This document shows positions 33,741 to 46,744 of a DNA stretch of 64,000 nucleotides, in pieces (the stretch's first letter is position 1; each line of letters starts with the position of its first letter). The notes beneath the pieces were generated by a model. It made no database searches, was not told where the DNA came from, and was given only the letters and a program-made list of their open reading frames with translations. Source of the DNA: Cacajao melanocephalus (lineage: Eukaryota; Chordata; Mammalia; Primates; Pitheciidae); assembly GCA_963573385.1 (NCBI GenBank), contig CAUYLG010062055.1, positions 50,313 to 114,312 on the forward strand, in the 5' to 3' direction. A program made the translations under genes and the position numbers.

Positions 33741-34235
33741 TATCAGTCAGGGTTCTACCAGGGGAACAAATCTCACTCCAGGTATTTAAAACAGACACAA
33801 TTTAGTACAAGGTCTTGGTCCCCAGGGGATGGAAGAGACTGAGAAGGCACCAGGGCTTGGTGAGAAAGCTCAGGGAGCCTCCACCCTTCCTAGGCTCGGG
33901 GCATCACCTAGCAGAAGCTGGAACCTTGGTGGGCCTATTGGTGGGAGCTGGAGCCATGTGGGAAAGGAGGATGCAGCTGACCTCAAAGATGTCCCCTGAG
34001 CAGAGAGAAGAGTACGGTGCCCTGGTTTGTCCTTTTCACTCTCTAGTATCTCACCAGTGCCTCTAAAGTACTAAGCTTCAGTGGAAACCAGCTAGAATGG
34101 GAGCCTGGGAAACAGTCTCCAAGCGTTGGCCTCCCTGAGCTGCAGAGCAGAACAGGGGAAGGATGAGGAGTGGACCTGAGAAAATCGGGGAGGATGGGCA
34201 GATGCACCATAGAACATAATGAGTGGAGCACATTC
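33741..34235. mobile_element. Unnamed ancient repeat
   Basis: It begins TATCAGTCAGGGTTCTACC and has GGTGGGAGCTGGAGCCATGT in its middle. The beginning matches those of 24508 and 36597. Probably an old LTR-class remnant. Confidence 0.35.
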
Positions 34236-34465
34236 TAGAAGAAGGAGTACATAATGCTGGACTCCTATTTCTAGAGATTTCTCCTAACCTGTAGCTATCC
34301 CCTGCTCTTAGCTGACATGTACAGGTTCTTAGCCAGAGATGGCCAGATTACCATGCTAGTGAAGAGAAGGAGGGGAAAGAATAGCTACTGATGGCCACTC
34401 CAGAACTGTCACTTGTATGACAGGAACTATCTCAAGAGCCTTACACTACTAATCTCATTTATTAC

Positions 34466-35464
<999 letters not shown>

Positions 35465-35620
35465 AGCCAACCTCCTGACTGTCACTTCTAAACCCACCAT
35501 GACCTTCCTTCTTTCTTGCATTTCTGTTGGCCATTCCTTCAGCTTAGGATATTCTTCTCATTTCTCTCTGGAAAGATTACTCTTCAAGGCTCAGTCAGGA
35601 TCCTCCACGGAGCTTTCTTA
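35465..35620 (+). mobile_element. L2 fragment
   Basis: TTGGCCATTCCTTCAGCTTA, GGATATTCTTCTCATTTC and TCTTCAAGGCTCAGTCAGGA follow L2 3' order. Confidence 0.5.
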
Positions 35621-36019
35621 AAGGAATTCCATGACGCAACAGTACAAATTCTGCCAGCATTTGTAGTATACAATCAGCCTCATTATTAAAAAGATATCTT
35701 TGCTGATACATCAAATACACAGTATCAGGGATCAAGGTGTCAAAGGGATGGAAACCACTGTCCCTGATTGTTATATGTTCATCATCTATTTGAGGAAACA
35801 GCAAATTCATTTATTCATTCTGTAAGTACTTACTGAGCAGCTACAAAGTGTAGGCACAGCACCAGGCACTAAGAAATATCCACAAATATACACAGATAGA
35901 TACGAAACATTAAACAACAACATGAAAACATGCAAATGCTAAGTAACAAGCAAGTTAGAGCATTATCCAGCAGTACAGGACAGTTGTTTGAAATGAGACA
36001 GAGAGGGAATAAAGAACTG

Positions 36020-36445
36020 GGACTAGAGCATATCTCTTCCACTTGGAACTGTGTGAGCTTGGGTGAGACATTTAACTAAGCCTACCACGTGCCTACCATG
36101 CAGGCACATGGCCAGTTGTGTCCTGTCCTTTGTGCTTGTTCTATAGGATGTGTGGGCTAGAAATCCATCCCCAGCTCTGCTCATCATGCAGTGCTTTCTG
36201 GCTCTGGGACCACATGAGCCCAGAGGAAGGGGTGCCTTTTGTAATTCTCCCACTCATAGTGGGTGCCATTTTGAAATTCACTCTCTAGGAACAGATATTT
36301 TCTTCTTATTCACAGAAGATACCACAGAGCTGGCAGAACCCTCCACATAACCTCACTGAGCCTCACTTTTCTTATTTACAAAATGGGGTTAATAATATCT
36401 ACTCTAAAAGCTTGTGGGAAGGCTTAAATGAGATAACACATGCGA
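36020..36445 (+). mobile_element. MIR SINE split by about 260 bp of other sequence
   Basis: The left part (about 36030-36085) has GTGTGAGCTTGGGTGAGACA. The right part (about 36345-36445) has CTCACTGAGCCTCACTTTTC and ACAAAATGGGGTTAATAATA. The 260 bp in between does not look like a named element. Confidence 0.55.
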
Positions 36446-36596
36446 CTGATCATGAATCTTTAGTTGCAAAAGAAAGAAGAAAGAAATCTAACTTAAACTG
36501 AAATAAATAAATAAATAAAAAGATGCTTTGGTGTATACTGTTGGGAAAATCACCGAGGAAGAAGACCCAGGATCTTAGGGACCAGAAGTAGGACAT

Positions 36597-36990
36597 ATCA
36601 GTCAGGATTTAGGAAACCAAAACCATTCCAGGCATTTCAAATAGAAAACAATTGAATGCAAAAATTAGGAGCTTATACAATGAGTGGATGAGCTAGAGGA
36701 GCAGAAGTCAGGGGCCACAGTTGGACTATAGATTTCAAGGGCATTACCAAGGCCGCATCTGGTTCAGGGATCAGTGAGCCTCAGTAACGGCCACTCTTGC
36801 TGCTACCACAAGGGCCATGCAGGCCTGTGAAACTGGGGACTAGACTTAGAACACTGAATATCTAATTAAATAATAGGCACAAAAGTCCCCCTACGGAGGG
36901 CTCTAAAGATAGAAGAGCTCGTTACGGGCAGAACCATATGCAAGTTCTATCTTCTGGGAGGTCACAGAAATTCTCCAGCCCACACCTGCA
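36597..36990. mobile_element. Unnamed ancient repeat
   Basis: It starts ATCAGTCAGGATTTAGG and shares its opening with 24508 and 33741. It is preceded by an (AAAT)n tract at about 36500-36521. Confidence 0.35.
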
Positions 36991-37189
36991 GAATGCCAGA
37001 GGTAGTCTTTCATTGGAGTCTTAAGGGTAAGGCAGTGAAATGGAGATTGCACCTGCATTTTTCCTCACATCTTGGAAGTCACCCAAAGCCTTCAGGTGTG
37101 CTACAGGCAGAGCCAGTGAATGATGATAGGGATAGTGGGATGAAGTATCAGTCCTGGCTGGCAGGAGGGCAGGAATTAGCAGTACAGGG

Positions 37190-37455
37190 TGATGTTAAGA
37201 GCTCAGGCTGGGCAGTCAGATGGATCTCGGTCAAGTTCCTGTTTCACCATGTCCCAGTTCTTTAACCTTAAGAAGCTGTTTGAAAACCTCTCTGGCCTCG
37301 GTGAACTCAGGTGTAAAATGGGGTGATGGTAACAATGGTAGCCACCTGGCTGTTATGAGGCTGAAACAAAATTGTGTCCAGGCAGACCCAGCAGGAAGTT
37401 TATGTGTGAGGGTGCCTGGCACACAATAAATACTCTCTGTATGTTAGTCGTGATT
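37190..37455 (+). mobile_element. MIR SINE, near full length
   Basis: AAGAGCTCAGGCTGGGCAGT, CTGTTTGAAAACCTCTCTGG, GTGTAAAATGGGGTGATGGT and GTGCCTGGCACACAATAAAT cover the whole MIR. Confidence 0.85.
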
Positions 37456-37628
37456 ACAAGATTTCTTATAGAATGCGTAGCCCTGCTTTGGGGTAATAGC
37501 AATGGCCCAGTATTCACTAACCTCCCCCCCGGGAACCCCCCAATAAGCCCAGCTCATCCACAGTGATGATCTGGTCACAGCCTAAACTGGAGAGTCTATT
37601 TGGGTGAACAGCAAAAGGTAATGGGGGC

Positions 37629-37634
37629 AGAGAC

Positions 37635-37693
<59 letters not shown>
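37629..37693. repeat. (GA)n microsatellite with (GACA)n end
   Basis: A pure AG run ends in ACAGACAGACAG. On the minus strand it reads as an artefactual Ser-Leu repeat frame. Confidence 0.97.
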
Positions 37694-38289
37694 AACCAAC
37701 TCAGGCCATCTCTTTCTGATTGGCCTTACAACCAAACCTCCTAGGAGCATCTCTCAGACGGTCTGGCTGCTAAATCACCACCACCACAGTAATTGAAACA
37801 GAAAATCATGCTCGACAGAACAACCTAGCAACACCACCATTAGCAGCTGTGGTTTTTCATTGTAAACTGGGGAGCTAATATGCCTCTTTATGTGTGTGCT
37901 GGCACAGTCAGATATATATCTTCACCAATATTTCAATAGGAACAGGCCCCTCCTGCTCTTTCCTTCTACCCAGTGATATGTGGGGCTGTTCATTCAGGGG
38001 ACCCAAAAGGAATAGTAAACTTCTCCATGTTATCTGAGGCTGCTCAGCTCTGTGGCTAACGCAAGAATCTCATATCCTGCCCCCTCCCTCCCTTCCTTCT
38101 TTCCTCTGCCATCACTGAGCTTACCTTTGTATGGGGAAACAGAAATTAAATAATCACACAAGTCTATAATTAAAAACTGCAATTCGTGCTTGAATTGGGA
38201 AAACTGTGCTTTCCAGGGGAATCTGGTATCTTTGGAAAGAAGAAGGAAGATTTATCTAAAGAAACGCTGAGAGTGAAAAGACGTGGGCA
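37694..38289. other. Stretch without recognised gene
   Basis: No named repeat or coding pattern. Confidence 0.4.
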
Positions 38290-38460
38290 TAAGGGAGAAA
38301 GAGGAGAATGTTCTAGAGATCTACAGTAGGTGCAAAGGCCCTGAGCCACAAGGGAGCTTAGCCTGTATGAGGAACCTAAAGGGCACCGGTGCCAGTGGAG
38401 GCTGGGGGAGATGGCAGAGGGTGATGCATGGATCTTACAAGTAATTGAAAGATGTTCCTG
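38290..38460. mobile_element. Unnamed ancient mammalian repeat
   Basis: GTGCAAAGGCCCTGAGCCAC, GGGAGCTTAGCCTGTATGAG and CAGTGGAGGCTGGGGGAGAT are the familiar old pattern also hinted at in 22360-22740. Confidence 0.4.
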
Positions 38461-38706
38461 GATGCTGCTGCTGGAGTAATCATAACGCCTGGCTCTGATT
38501 TTGTTGCTTCCTTGTCAAAAATTTTTAGTTGTTCTTATGATCCATTACAGTGGTTCCCAAGGAGAGAGAATTATGAAAGTGTAGGGAGTGTCTTTGGATT
38601 TCACACTGGCATTTGGTGGAGTAGGGATGGAGTTACGGAGCACCAGATATTCTGTATTATGTGGGATTGTCGCACATTATGGATTTTGATCCTATATCCC
38701 ATGTAA

Positions 38707-39016
<310 letters not shown>

Positions 39017-39109
39017 ATCCCTTGTAATTTTGAGTAGACTGAATGTAGCTGAAAACCCTGTTGCGAGTTTTCTGAGCTCTACTGGTTTTAGTATATGTCT
39101 GCAGGTTTG

Positions 39110-39490
39110 TTGATACCTCTTCCTTCAAAGCATGGAGCCTAATTCTCCTCACCTTGAATGCAGACCAAACTTAAGGACTCTCTTCTAAGGAAAAGAATGT
39201 GGTAGCTATGTGACTTTTGAGGCTGGGTTCTTAAAGGAAGAGCTTCAGTTTGCCCCTCTCTGGGATTGCTCACTCTGGAGGAAGCCAGCTGCCCTGGTGT
39301 GAGGACACTCAAGCAGCCCTGTGGGGAAATTTGCACAGGGAGAGAGGCATCCTACCAATGGCCAGCACCAACTTGCCAGTTGTGTGGGTGAGCCACCTAG
39401 AAAGTAGGTCTTGCAGCCCCAGTCAAGCAGTCAGATGATTCTAGACTTCAGCCTTTGAGTATTCCAGCTATGGCCCTGGACATCACAGAG
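39110..39490 (+). mobile_element. Probable MaLR LTR (same family as 59001-60078)
   Basis: GGAGCCTAATTCTCCTCACC, GGAAGCCAGCTGCCCTGGTG, GAGGACACTCAAGCAGCCCT and GTGAGCCACC match, in order, the outer LTR at 59001-60078. Exact ends are not clear. Confidence 0.55.
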
Positions 39491-40194
39491 ACAAGCCCTG
39501 CATTCTGTGCCCCATCTGAATTCTCCAGCTACATACTAGCACAACAAATTTTTTTTTGCATGAAGTCTTAATATGTATCGTAGATTCTAGAAACACAACT
39601 ACTGTGTAAATCAATGGATAGTTGTACTTAGTTCTATATTTGAACCTTTTCCAAAAGTTGTTTTCCGCTTCAAAAATAACATTGCCAATAGCAAGTCTCC
39701 TTAAGGTATTAGAGTCACTGAAGCAACACACCTGTTAACAGTCTAAAGCTGCAGCTCTCGCCACCGCAGTGATTCCTCACGTGCAAATACTCAGCTGAAT
39801 ATTGTCTTACATTTCTTATATTCAAATTTTTCTATTATGAGTTGCAAACATCTTACTACTTCATTGCATCGCCTAATAAATCCAGACCTATGCATATGAT
39901 ATTATAGATGACATTTCTTTTATTTATCCTTTAGACTTGAGTTGGACCATTATACTTATTTTTAAAGATTATGTAAGTGGGTGGGTTATATTGAAAAGAT
40001 GAATTTCATTTCAGGGTGGTAAAGGGACATTATAAGATATTCATCAAGAAAAAGAAGGCGAGACATGAACAATTGCTAGTGAATATTTTATGGACTTAGG
40101 AAATTAAGATCAGTTGTTCTCTTGCCCCTCAATACCCTCAGCAACATTCCAGCATGACTCCTCACTGTTTCATTATATAAGCCATCTTCTCTAG
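39491..40194. other. AT-rich stretch without recognised gene
   Basis: Nothing named. No coding frame above 82 codons. Confidence 0.4.
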
Positions 40195-40335
40195 TTCAAA
40201 ATGGGCCTTCTCCCTATTCCCCAAACAGACTCAGCACATTTCTGTCTTAGAGCATATCATTTCCTTAAGTGAATTCCATCTCTTTTCTTTCTGGTCTTTC
40301 AAAATCCTACCGATCTCTGACTTAACTATTCCTTT
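40195..40335 (+). mobile_element. Possible L2 fragment
   Basis: CATTTCTGTCTTAGAGCATA and GTCTTTCAAAATCCTACCGA resemble L2 3' sequence. Weak. Confidence 0.35.
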
Positions 40336-41432
40336 GACAAATAAAGACAGTGTGCCTCTGGAGGCCAGACCCTGTGCTGTGCCCCTGTCCTATTATGAGA
40401 CAGGGGTCTTGGTATTTCCCCAGAGCCTCCGGTCTGTCCAGGAAGCTGACCCTATGCAATTACAGTGAAGCGTGATCGTGGGAAATACTGAATGCCCACA
40501 TAGAGTTAGCATTGAGGCAGCTTCACGCAAGTGAAAAACCTGTTTTGAGTTCTCTGTGCTATAGTGGTTTTGAAATATGCCAGCAGAGAGCAGAGTAGTC
40601 CCCACCTAGTCCTGAAGAGGGTGACAGGTGGGCTGGAAGACCACCCTGTGCCCAAAGCCTCTCGTCTTTCCAGCCTCTCGTCTTTCCAGCTCCTTAGGTT
40701 TTAATGTTCATTCTGCATGCACTTTGCCTACTTCCTACAAATTATATTGTAGGGCTTTGCGATTAGGCACTTCCATCATCTCCCCATCCCCAGAAGCATC
40801 CCTCCAGGAGAGGCACTCTCAGGAACTGAAGCAGGCCTGGAAAACTTTAGAATTAGACCTGGTTTCTTTCTAGTGGCTGCCATGCGCTGAAACTGGTGAA
40901 TCAAGAGAGAACACAGAATCTGTGTGACCTGGTTGCAGGTAAGTGAGGCTACTTAGATCAAGACTGAGGTCTCTTTCCCAGAAGTCTTCCTGCAGCCCAC
41001 ATGTTGTGACCGCTGACAGGGCCTGACTGCCCTCTGCCAGCACACAGGGATCATGTATGTGTGCCCAGCTCAGCGGTGTGGCCTGCAGCCCCTTCTCTGA
41101 GCACTGACTCCATTTGCTTTCCTCATAACTGAGCAGACTTTGAAAAATCACACACATTCATACACATGCACACACAGCCCATAGATAAACCTCTCAGGAT
41201 GCGCTCAAAAACGTGTTCCAAGAGGCAGCCTGAAGGAGACACTGCTGAATTTTCCACACTTTGTGAGAAAATAGATTTTCTAGAAGTACCAAGCAAGAGG
41301 AAGGTCCCTGCCCCCAACCAGCTCTTTCTAGAGCAGCCAGGAATCTGGAGGGGAGCCAAAGGGGATGGCGGTTTCTGGCCACTTGAGGGCACTCTGGAAT
41401 TCTGAGACCACCAGGGAGCTGATGTGTTGGGC
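40336..41432. other. 1.1 kb without recognised gene
   Basis: It includes a trivial 16-bp tandem duplication (CCTCTCGTCTTTCCAG at 40658 and 40674). Overlapping frames at 41123-41463 are on both strands and have no domain. Confidence 0.4.
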
Positions 41433-41456
41433 TTTTTTTTTTTTTTTTTTTTTTTA
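41432..41456. repeat. Poly(T) tract
   Basis: A long T homopolymer without an adjacent Alu, L1 or pseudogene body that I recognise on either side. Confidence 0.9.
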
Positions 41457-41669
41457 AACGCAATCCCAGTTAACCATCAGCAGACAATCTGGAAATTAAT
41501 CCTCAAAAAGGGAGCGGCGACAAATGGGTTTTATAATGAGGACTTGAAGCCAGGCAGAGCAGAGGGGCAGGCGCGGCAGAGGTAAAGCAAAGGGCCGCAA
41601 GTTTTACGGCAGGTGAGAAACAGCCTGGGTTTTGTTTGCGGTGGCTCAGAAGAAAGAGTTCAGTTAACC

Positions 41670-41745
41670 CAGTGGTTCTCAACTGAGGGTGATTTGTGCC
41701 CCCAGGGGACATTTGGCAATGTCTGGAAACATATTTGGTTATCAC

Positions 41746-41784
<39 letters not shown>

Positions 41785-41904
41785 TTGCATCTAGTGAGCA
41801 AGAGCCAGAGATGCTACTAAACATCCAACAGTGCACAGAGCGGCACCCCCAACCCTGAGAGCAAAGATTTTATCTAGTCCCGATGCCCAGGTTGAGAAAC
41901 CCTG
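41670..41904 (+). mobile_element. MER20 hAT element with TSD and internal (GT)n
   Basis: It starts CAGTGGTTCTCAACTGAGGG and ends AGGTTGAGAAACCCTG. Inside are CAGGGGACATTTGGCAATGT and GAGATGCTACTAAACATCCA, the MER20 landmarks. The TSD is AGTTAACC (41662-41669) against AGTTAACA (41905-41912). The G-rich centre has expanded to a GT microsatellite at about 41749-41782. Confidence 0.93.
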
Positions 41905-42119
41905 AGTTAACACAACAGCAGTTTTAAGCCCTGCCTACTCAGTGAGCGGGAGGTCTGCATTCCAGTCCTCTCCACAGTTTCTAGCCTGTGCTGAGCTGAA
42001 TGGTTCCCCAGGAAGTGGTCTCGTTTTGCAGATGCTGTCACGATTCACAGAGGAAGAAAAATTGAAAAGCACCCTGGGATTTTTCACTGCAACTCTCCCA
42101 GCTCCACCCCAAATCCTAG

Positions 42120-42540
42120 GTGGGGGTTTCCCTTCCAGCAGACCCGGGATGAGGACTGTAGTCTAAGTAGTTTATTTGGAAAGGAATCCCAGGAAATACT
42201 CATGAGAGATTGGGGAAAGTGAGGCAGAGAAGGGAAGGATGCCAGCATGAGATGTGCCCTCTAGTAAGTAATCACTGTGGGCAACAGGGGCACGATCCTG
42301 CTGAAGTGTCCTGGGAGCCAGTGTGGAACATGCATCTGTGCTGCAACGCTCATTAGGCATTGGCTGAGGGCTGCAGGGTGGGATAGGATGGGGAGAAGAC
42401 CCTGGGCCATTCGTTCTCTGGTATTGAAACCCACTTTGTTAGCAGAGGGAGGGGTTCTAGCAGCTCAAGAACGTCCTCAGCAGTGGACAAGTGATGGCCA
42501 AGGCTATAATACTAAGGCCTGAAAAAATATGAGGGGACAG
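42120..42540. mobile_element. Unnamed ancient repeat (related to 27900-28320)
   Basis: GTAGTTTATTTGGAAAGGAA, GGGAAAGTGAGGCAGAGAAG and GTGTCCTGGGAGCCAGTGTG follow an old repeat pattern. Family not named. Confidence 0.4.
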
Positions 42541-42904
42541 ATGGCCTCTGCTCTATCCTCTACCACCTCAAGCAGTGTCCCAAGTCCTAAAAGACTGACT
42601 CGTCCTCTATTTCAGTACAGCAACTCCCTCTTTTGACTGTGCTAGGATGCACCACGGTCACATGATAAAGGACAAGTGGACAGTAGCAATGCCTCAGTGA
42701 GGACTCCAGTGTGCTAGTCCCTCAGACGGACACCCTGTAGCATTAGCCAATGACAGACCTGACTACAGCGTGTATGTATCGCAGGAGGAAACATCAACAT
42801 CAGGGCGAAGGTGAGGCATTGGGAGTTGATAGGACTCTACAAAGTCTATGTCAACCCACCTTGAATGTGTGTAGGAATCAATCCCCCGGGGCCTTATGAA
42901 AAGA
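42541..42904. other. Stretch without recognised gene
   Basis: Nothing named. Confidence 0.4.
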
Positions 42905-42912
42905 CAGACTTG

Positions 42913-43158
42913 CAGCCTGGCCAACATGGTGAGACCCCGTCTCTACTAAAAATACAAAAATTAGCTGGACATAGTGACCTGCGCCTGTAACCCCAGCTAC
43001 TCAGAAGGCTGAGGCAGGAGGATCACTTTAACCTGGGAGGTGGAGGTTGCAGTGAGCCGAGATCGTGCCACTGCACTCCAGCCTGGGTGACAGAGCAAGA
43101 TCCTGTCTCAGAAAAAAAAAAAAAAAAAAAAGCAAGCAAGCAAGCAAGAAAGAAAACG
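42913..43158 (+). mobile_element. 5'-truncated Alu (AluS/Y-like)
   Basis: It begins inside the left arm (CAGCCTGGCCAACATGGTGA) and continues to GATCCTGTCTCAG, a poly(A) and a (GCAA)n tail. The TSD CAGACTTG at 42905-42912 and 43159-43166 shows that it inserted already truncated. Confidence 0.92.
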
Positions 43159-43189
43159 CAGACTTGGATTCAGTGTGTCTAGGGTGACT

Positions 43190-44021
43190 GTGTTGGGCTG
43201 TTCTTGCATTGCAATAAAGAAATACCTGAGAGTGGGTAATTTGTAAAGAGAAGAGGTTTAATTGGCTTGTGGCTCTGCAGGCTGTGCAGGAAGCATGGTG
43301 CAGGCATTTACTTCTGGTGAGGCCTTATGGAGCTTTTACTCATGGTAGAAGGCAAAGCTGGAGCAGGCACATCACGTGGTGAGAATGGGAGCAAGAGGAG
43401 GAGTTGTAGCACCAACACCTCGAGTTGTACCTCCAACATGAGGAGGGTTGGTGCTACATGCTTTTAAACAAGCAGATCTTTGTGAACACAGAGCAAAAAC
43501 TCACTCATCATCGTCACCAAGGGGATGGCGCTAAGCCATACATGAGGGATCTGCCCCCATGTTCCAAACACCTCTGTATTAATCCATCCTCATGCTGCTG
43601 ATAAAGACATACCCGAGACTGGGTATTTTACAGAGAAAAAGAGGTTTAACGGACTCACATGTCCACATAGCTGGGGAGGCTTTACAATCATGGCAGAAGG
43701 TGAAAGCTATGTCTTACATGGTGGCAGGCAAGAAAGAATGAATGCCAAGCAAAGGGAGTTTCCCCTTATAAAACCATCAGATCTGGTAACACTTATTCCC
43801 ACCACCACGAGAACAGTATGGGGGAAACCGCCTCCATGGTACAATTATCTCCCAACGGGTCCCTCCCACAATAGTAGGATTATGGAAACTACAGTTCAAG
43901 ATGAGATTTGGGTGGGGACACAGCCAAACCTTATCAACCTCTTACCAGGCCCCAACCTCCAACACTGGGGATTACATGTCAACTTGAGATTTGGAGAGGG
44001 ACACAGGTCCAAACCATTTCA
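43190..44021 (-). mobile_element. MST-class LTR (ERVL-MaLR), interrupted by THE1
   Basis: The left part (43190-43574) runs from GTTGGGCTGTTCTTGCATTG to CCATGTTCCAAACACCTC. The right part (43942-44021) resumes TTACCAGGCCCCAACC and ends CAAACCATTTCA. The two parts are contiguous in the MST consensus as I recall it. It includes a 12-bp-stem hairpin at 43405-43458. Confidence 0.88.
43575..43936 (-). mobile_element. THE1 solo LTR nested in the MST LTR, with TSD
   Basis: Ends TGTATTAATCCATCCTCATG and CACAGCCAAACCTTATCA, 362 bp. A perfect 5-bp TSD ACCTC sits at 43570-43574 and 43937-43941. A 131-codon frame (43690-44085) through it is an artefact. Confidence 0.95.
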
Positions 44022-44904
44022 GCAGGGCTTGAGATCCTGTATTTCTAACAGATTTCCAGGTGCTGTCCTTGCTTCCATCCACTGAACCAGGAGAGGAGGC
44101 CATGGTGCAGCCAGCAAGCCCAACTATGTCAGCATCCCTGAGAAACTGCCTAAGGAGATCTCAGAAGAAAGGGATCGGCAACTCGAAGACTCCAGTAAGA
44201 GACATGATGTGATTTCTTTCTCACTCCACCCAGACTGTCATACCTAATTTCCTTTTGTTTCTCCTTAAAGGACCCTCCTCTCCTCACCAATTTATAGGCT
44301 GTGGGTCTCATGAAACCTGGATCTTGCCTGTCTGAAATAATTTGAGAGGGCTGAGATTTAGCTCTGAGTCTGGGCTCCAAACATTTTGATGTGTGTATCA
44401 GGAGTTCTGCAACCTTCAGCTTCCATTTCCTGCTCCCTGATCACAGGCAGCTTTCACAGTCAGAGGCTAAGTGAAACAGTAGAGGAAAGAAGAAAGCTGA
44501 AGAGGGGCAGCTCATAGGTTGGGTCACAGACAGCGTGAAGCCTAGTGTACAGGACAGCGAGTCAATTGTGGAAGGATGTCAGATGTCAGTGTCTAGACCA
44601 TTTCCATTCATGTGCTCAGCAAATCTTTATTGAACATCTATACGTCAAGCATTGTTCTAGGTGGTGGGGTTGAGATATTGAACAAAAGAAACAAAAATCC
44701 CTGCCTGCAAACAGTTGACATCTGAGAAATAAAATTAAATTCTAAACCCACTCAACTGACTGAATAGACCCCTCTTGGCCAAAGGGGCTTCCAAGAAACC
44801 TTGAAAACTGAGTTACCAGCATGATAGGAGGTTGAACATGCCTTATTATACCCCCACCCCCCCGCCCTTGCTAACCACCATTAGGCTTGCTTTCCTAAGA
44901 GTTA
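44022..44904. other. Stretch without recognised gene; old repeat scrap at 44620-44760
   Basis: TTATTGAACATCTATACG, GCATTGTTCTAGGTGGTGGG and AAAATCCCTGCCTGCAAACA at 44620-44730 belong to the same unnamed ancient repeat type as 60725-60920. Confidence 0.4.
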
Positions 44905-45087
44905 TCCAGAGAGGGGTTGGGGGCAAGGAGAGCGAGAGCATTAGGACAAATACCTAATGCACGTGGTACTTAAAGCCTAGATGACAAGTTGATAGGTAGA
45001 GCAAACCACCATGGCACATGTATACCTATGTAACAAACCTGCAGGCTCTGCACATGTATCCCAGAACTTAAAGTAGAAGGAAAAAAG
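44905..45087 (+). mobile_element. L1PA/PB-type 3' end, 5' truncated
   Basis: GGACAAATACCTAATGCACG, CCACCATGGCACATGTATAC, CTATGTAACAAACCTGCAGG and CACATGTATCCCAGAACTTA, followed by a short A-rich tail, are the last 180 bp of a primate L1. Confidence 0.88.
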
Positions 45088-45089
45088 TG

Positions 45090-45610
45090 ATTTATAGACT
45101 GCTGTGATAGTAATACAGTATTCTGAATTTGACTATGTATTTACTTTTACTAATAAGATTTATACTTTCATGTGTTTTCGTGTTCTTACTTTAGCATCCT
45201 TTTATTTCCACTCAAAAGAACTCCTTTTAGCGTTTCTTATAAAGCAGGTTTAGTGGTGATAAACTCCCTCAGCCATTTTAAAAATAAATTTTATCATTTA
45301 TACTTGAGGTCTACAACATACACGTAGATAGTAAAATGGTTACTATAGTGAAGCAAATTAACAGGTCTATCATTTCACATAGTTACACTTTCTGTGACAA
45401 GAACAGCTAAAATCTACTTATTTAGCCAAAATTACTAATTCAATACAATTTTATTAACTACAGTCCTCAAATTGGTCATTAGGATTCTAGACTTATTTAT
45501 TTTGCATATCTGCTACTTTGTATCTTTTGACTTATGTCTCCCCCTTTCTACTGTTTTATTCTCCATGTCCATACATTTGACCTTTTTTGCTTTTAGATTC
45601 CATATTAAAG
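45090..45610 (-). mobile_element. L1M-type fragment(s)
   Basis: The reverse-orientation L1 3' region is recognised by GTAGATAGTAAAATGGTTAC, AATTAACAGGTCTATCATTT, CATAGTTACACTTTCTGTGA and TATGTCTCCCCCTTTCTACT. The first 150 bp (GTGGTGATAAACTCCCTCAG) may be a second piece. Confidence 0.6.
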
Positions 45611-45639
45611 TGAGAGGCAATTAAAAAAAAAAAGAATTA

Positions 45640-46110
45640 ACCAGAAACCAGTCCTTTCAAAAGACTTATTCTACCTCGAATTTAAACCACTGACCAGCTT
45701 TTCTTCCTGATACGAGACCACCAACCATGGACCAGTTCTGGCCGGGATACAGGGACTATGTACAGGATGCCTCTGTGTCCTGTTTATAGCTTTTGACATA
45801 TAGAGCTGAATTTTCATGCATTTAAATGTCAAGTCCCTATTTCAAAGTGAACATGGGATGTTTATAACATGCAATGTTGGCTTACTACACATGCTAGTAC
45901 GCCCTGTCATACACACTCATAGCTCCTCCTGCAGTCTGTTAAATATGTATCCTTAGCCAACCTGTCGGCATAGATTCCAAATTCCGTACCCTGCTTTTGG
46001 TTTCTGCTCAAGGCTCTACTTCCCAGCCTGCAGGCTGCAACCCTTTATAAGGAATAAGGCCGAATAGGGGCTACAAGATGAGTGGGAGTATGGAGTTGCC
46101 GTTTAAAATA
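45640..46110 (+). mobile_element. Possible ERV1-type LTR
   Basis: CAACCATGGACCAGTTCTGG, CTCCTCCTGCAGTCTGTTAA, ATGTATCCTTAGCCAACC and CAACCCTTTATAAGGAATAA resemble an ERV1-class LTR with a decayed polyadenylation signal. Not named. Confidence 0.35.
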
Positions 46111-46744
46111 ACATGGTCAGGGAGGACCTCATTAGGAAGGGGACATTTGAACCGAGACTTGGATAGGGTGTTAATATGGAATTCTAATTTACTTAATTTT
46201 AATTAAATTTTAATTTAATGCAGAAAAATAATTTTCTTGTTTGGTTTTTTTCCTTTGCTGTGCTTCCGTGAAGGATGGAGGGCAAAGAATTTCTCTCTCC
46301 TCACAAAGTTTGAGGGTTTAAGCTCATGCTGCCCTGGAGGAAAGAGAAAGCAGTTTTTCAGTTGCTAATGAATTAGCCATCAAGGTTTACTGTCAAAAGA
46401 TAGAGAAGTATCTCAGAGGGAAAGAAAAATAGGGGAAGATTTTTCTCTAGAAATGAAGGAGGTCTAAAACCAGGGGAAGGAGGAGAGAAGAGGGGAAGTC
46501 TGGGGTGAGGTTTAAGGAACAGTGAAAATAATTCCTGCTGCCGGCTTCTTCCTTCAACTGTTGGGCACTGCAAACTTGGACAACCACGTGGATGACAACC
46601 TTGTGAATTACGGCATATAAACTTATGGACAATTGCAATCACGATTGTCAAGAATAACTGGAAAAGCTTTTGATATGGGCACAAGAGATCATTGGATAGC
46701 CTTTCAGTGGAATACTAGGTGCACCCTCTGCATGGTTATCTGAT

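Noticed and set aside
40658..40689. Two copies of a 16-bp word in tandem
   Set aside because: Two units of a short word are common by replication slippage and carry no further signal.
41432..41456. Poly(T) as the tail of a processed pseudogene or SINE
   Set aside because: No recognisable body lies on either side, and I found no matching flanking direct repeat.
43690..44085. 131-codon open frame
   Set aside because: It lies across the nested THE1/MST LTRs, so it is a product of repeat sequence.
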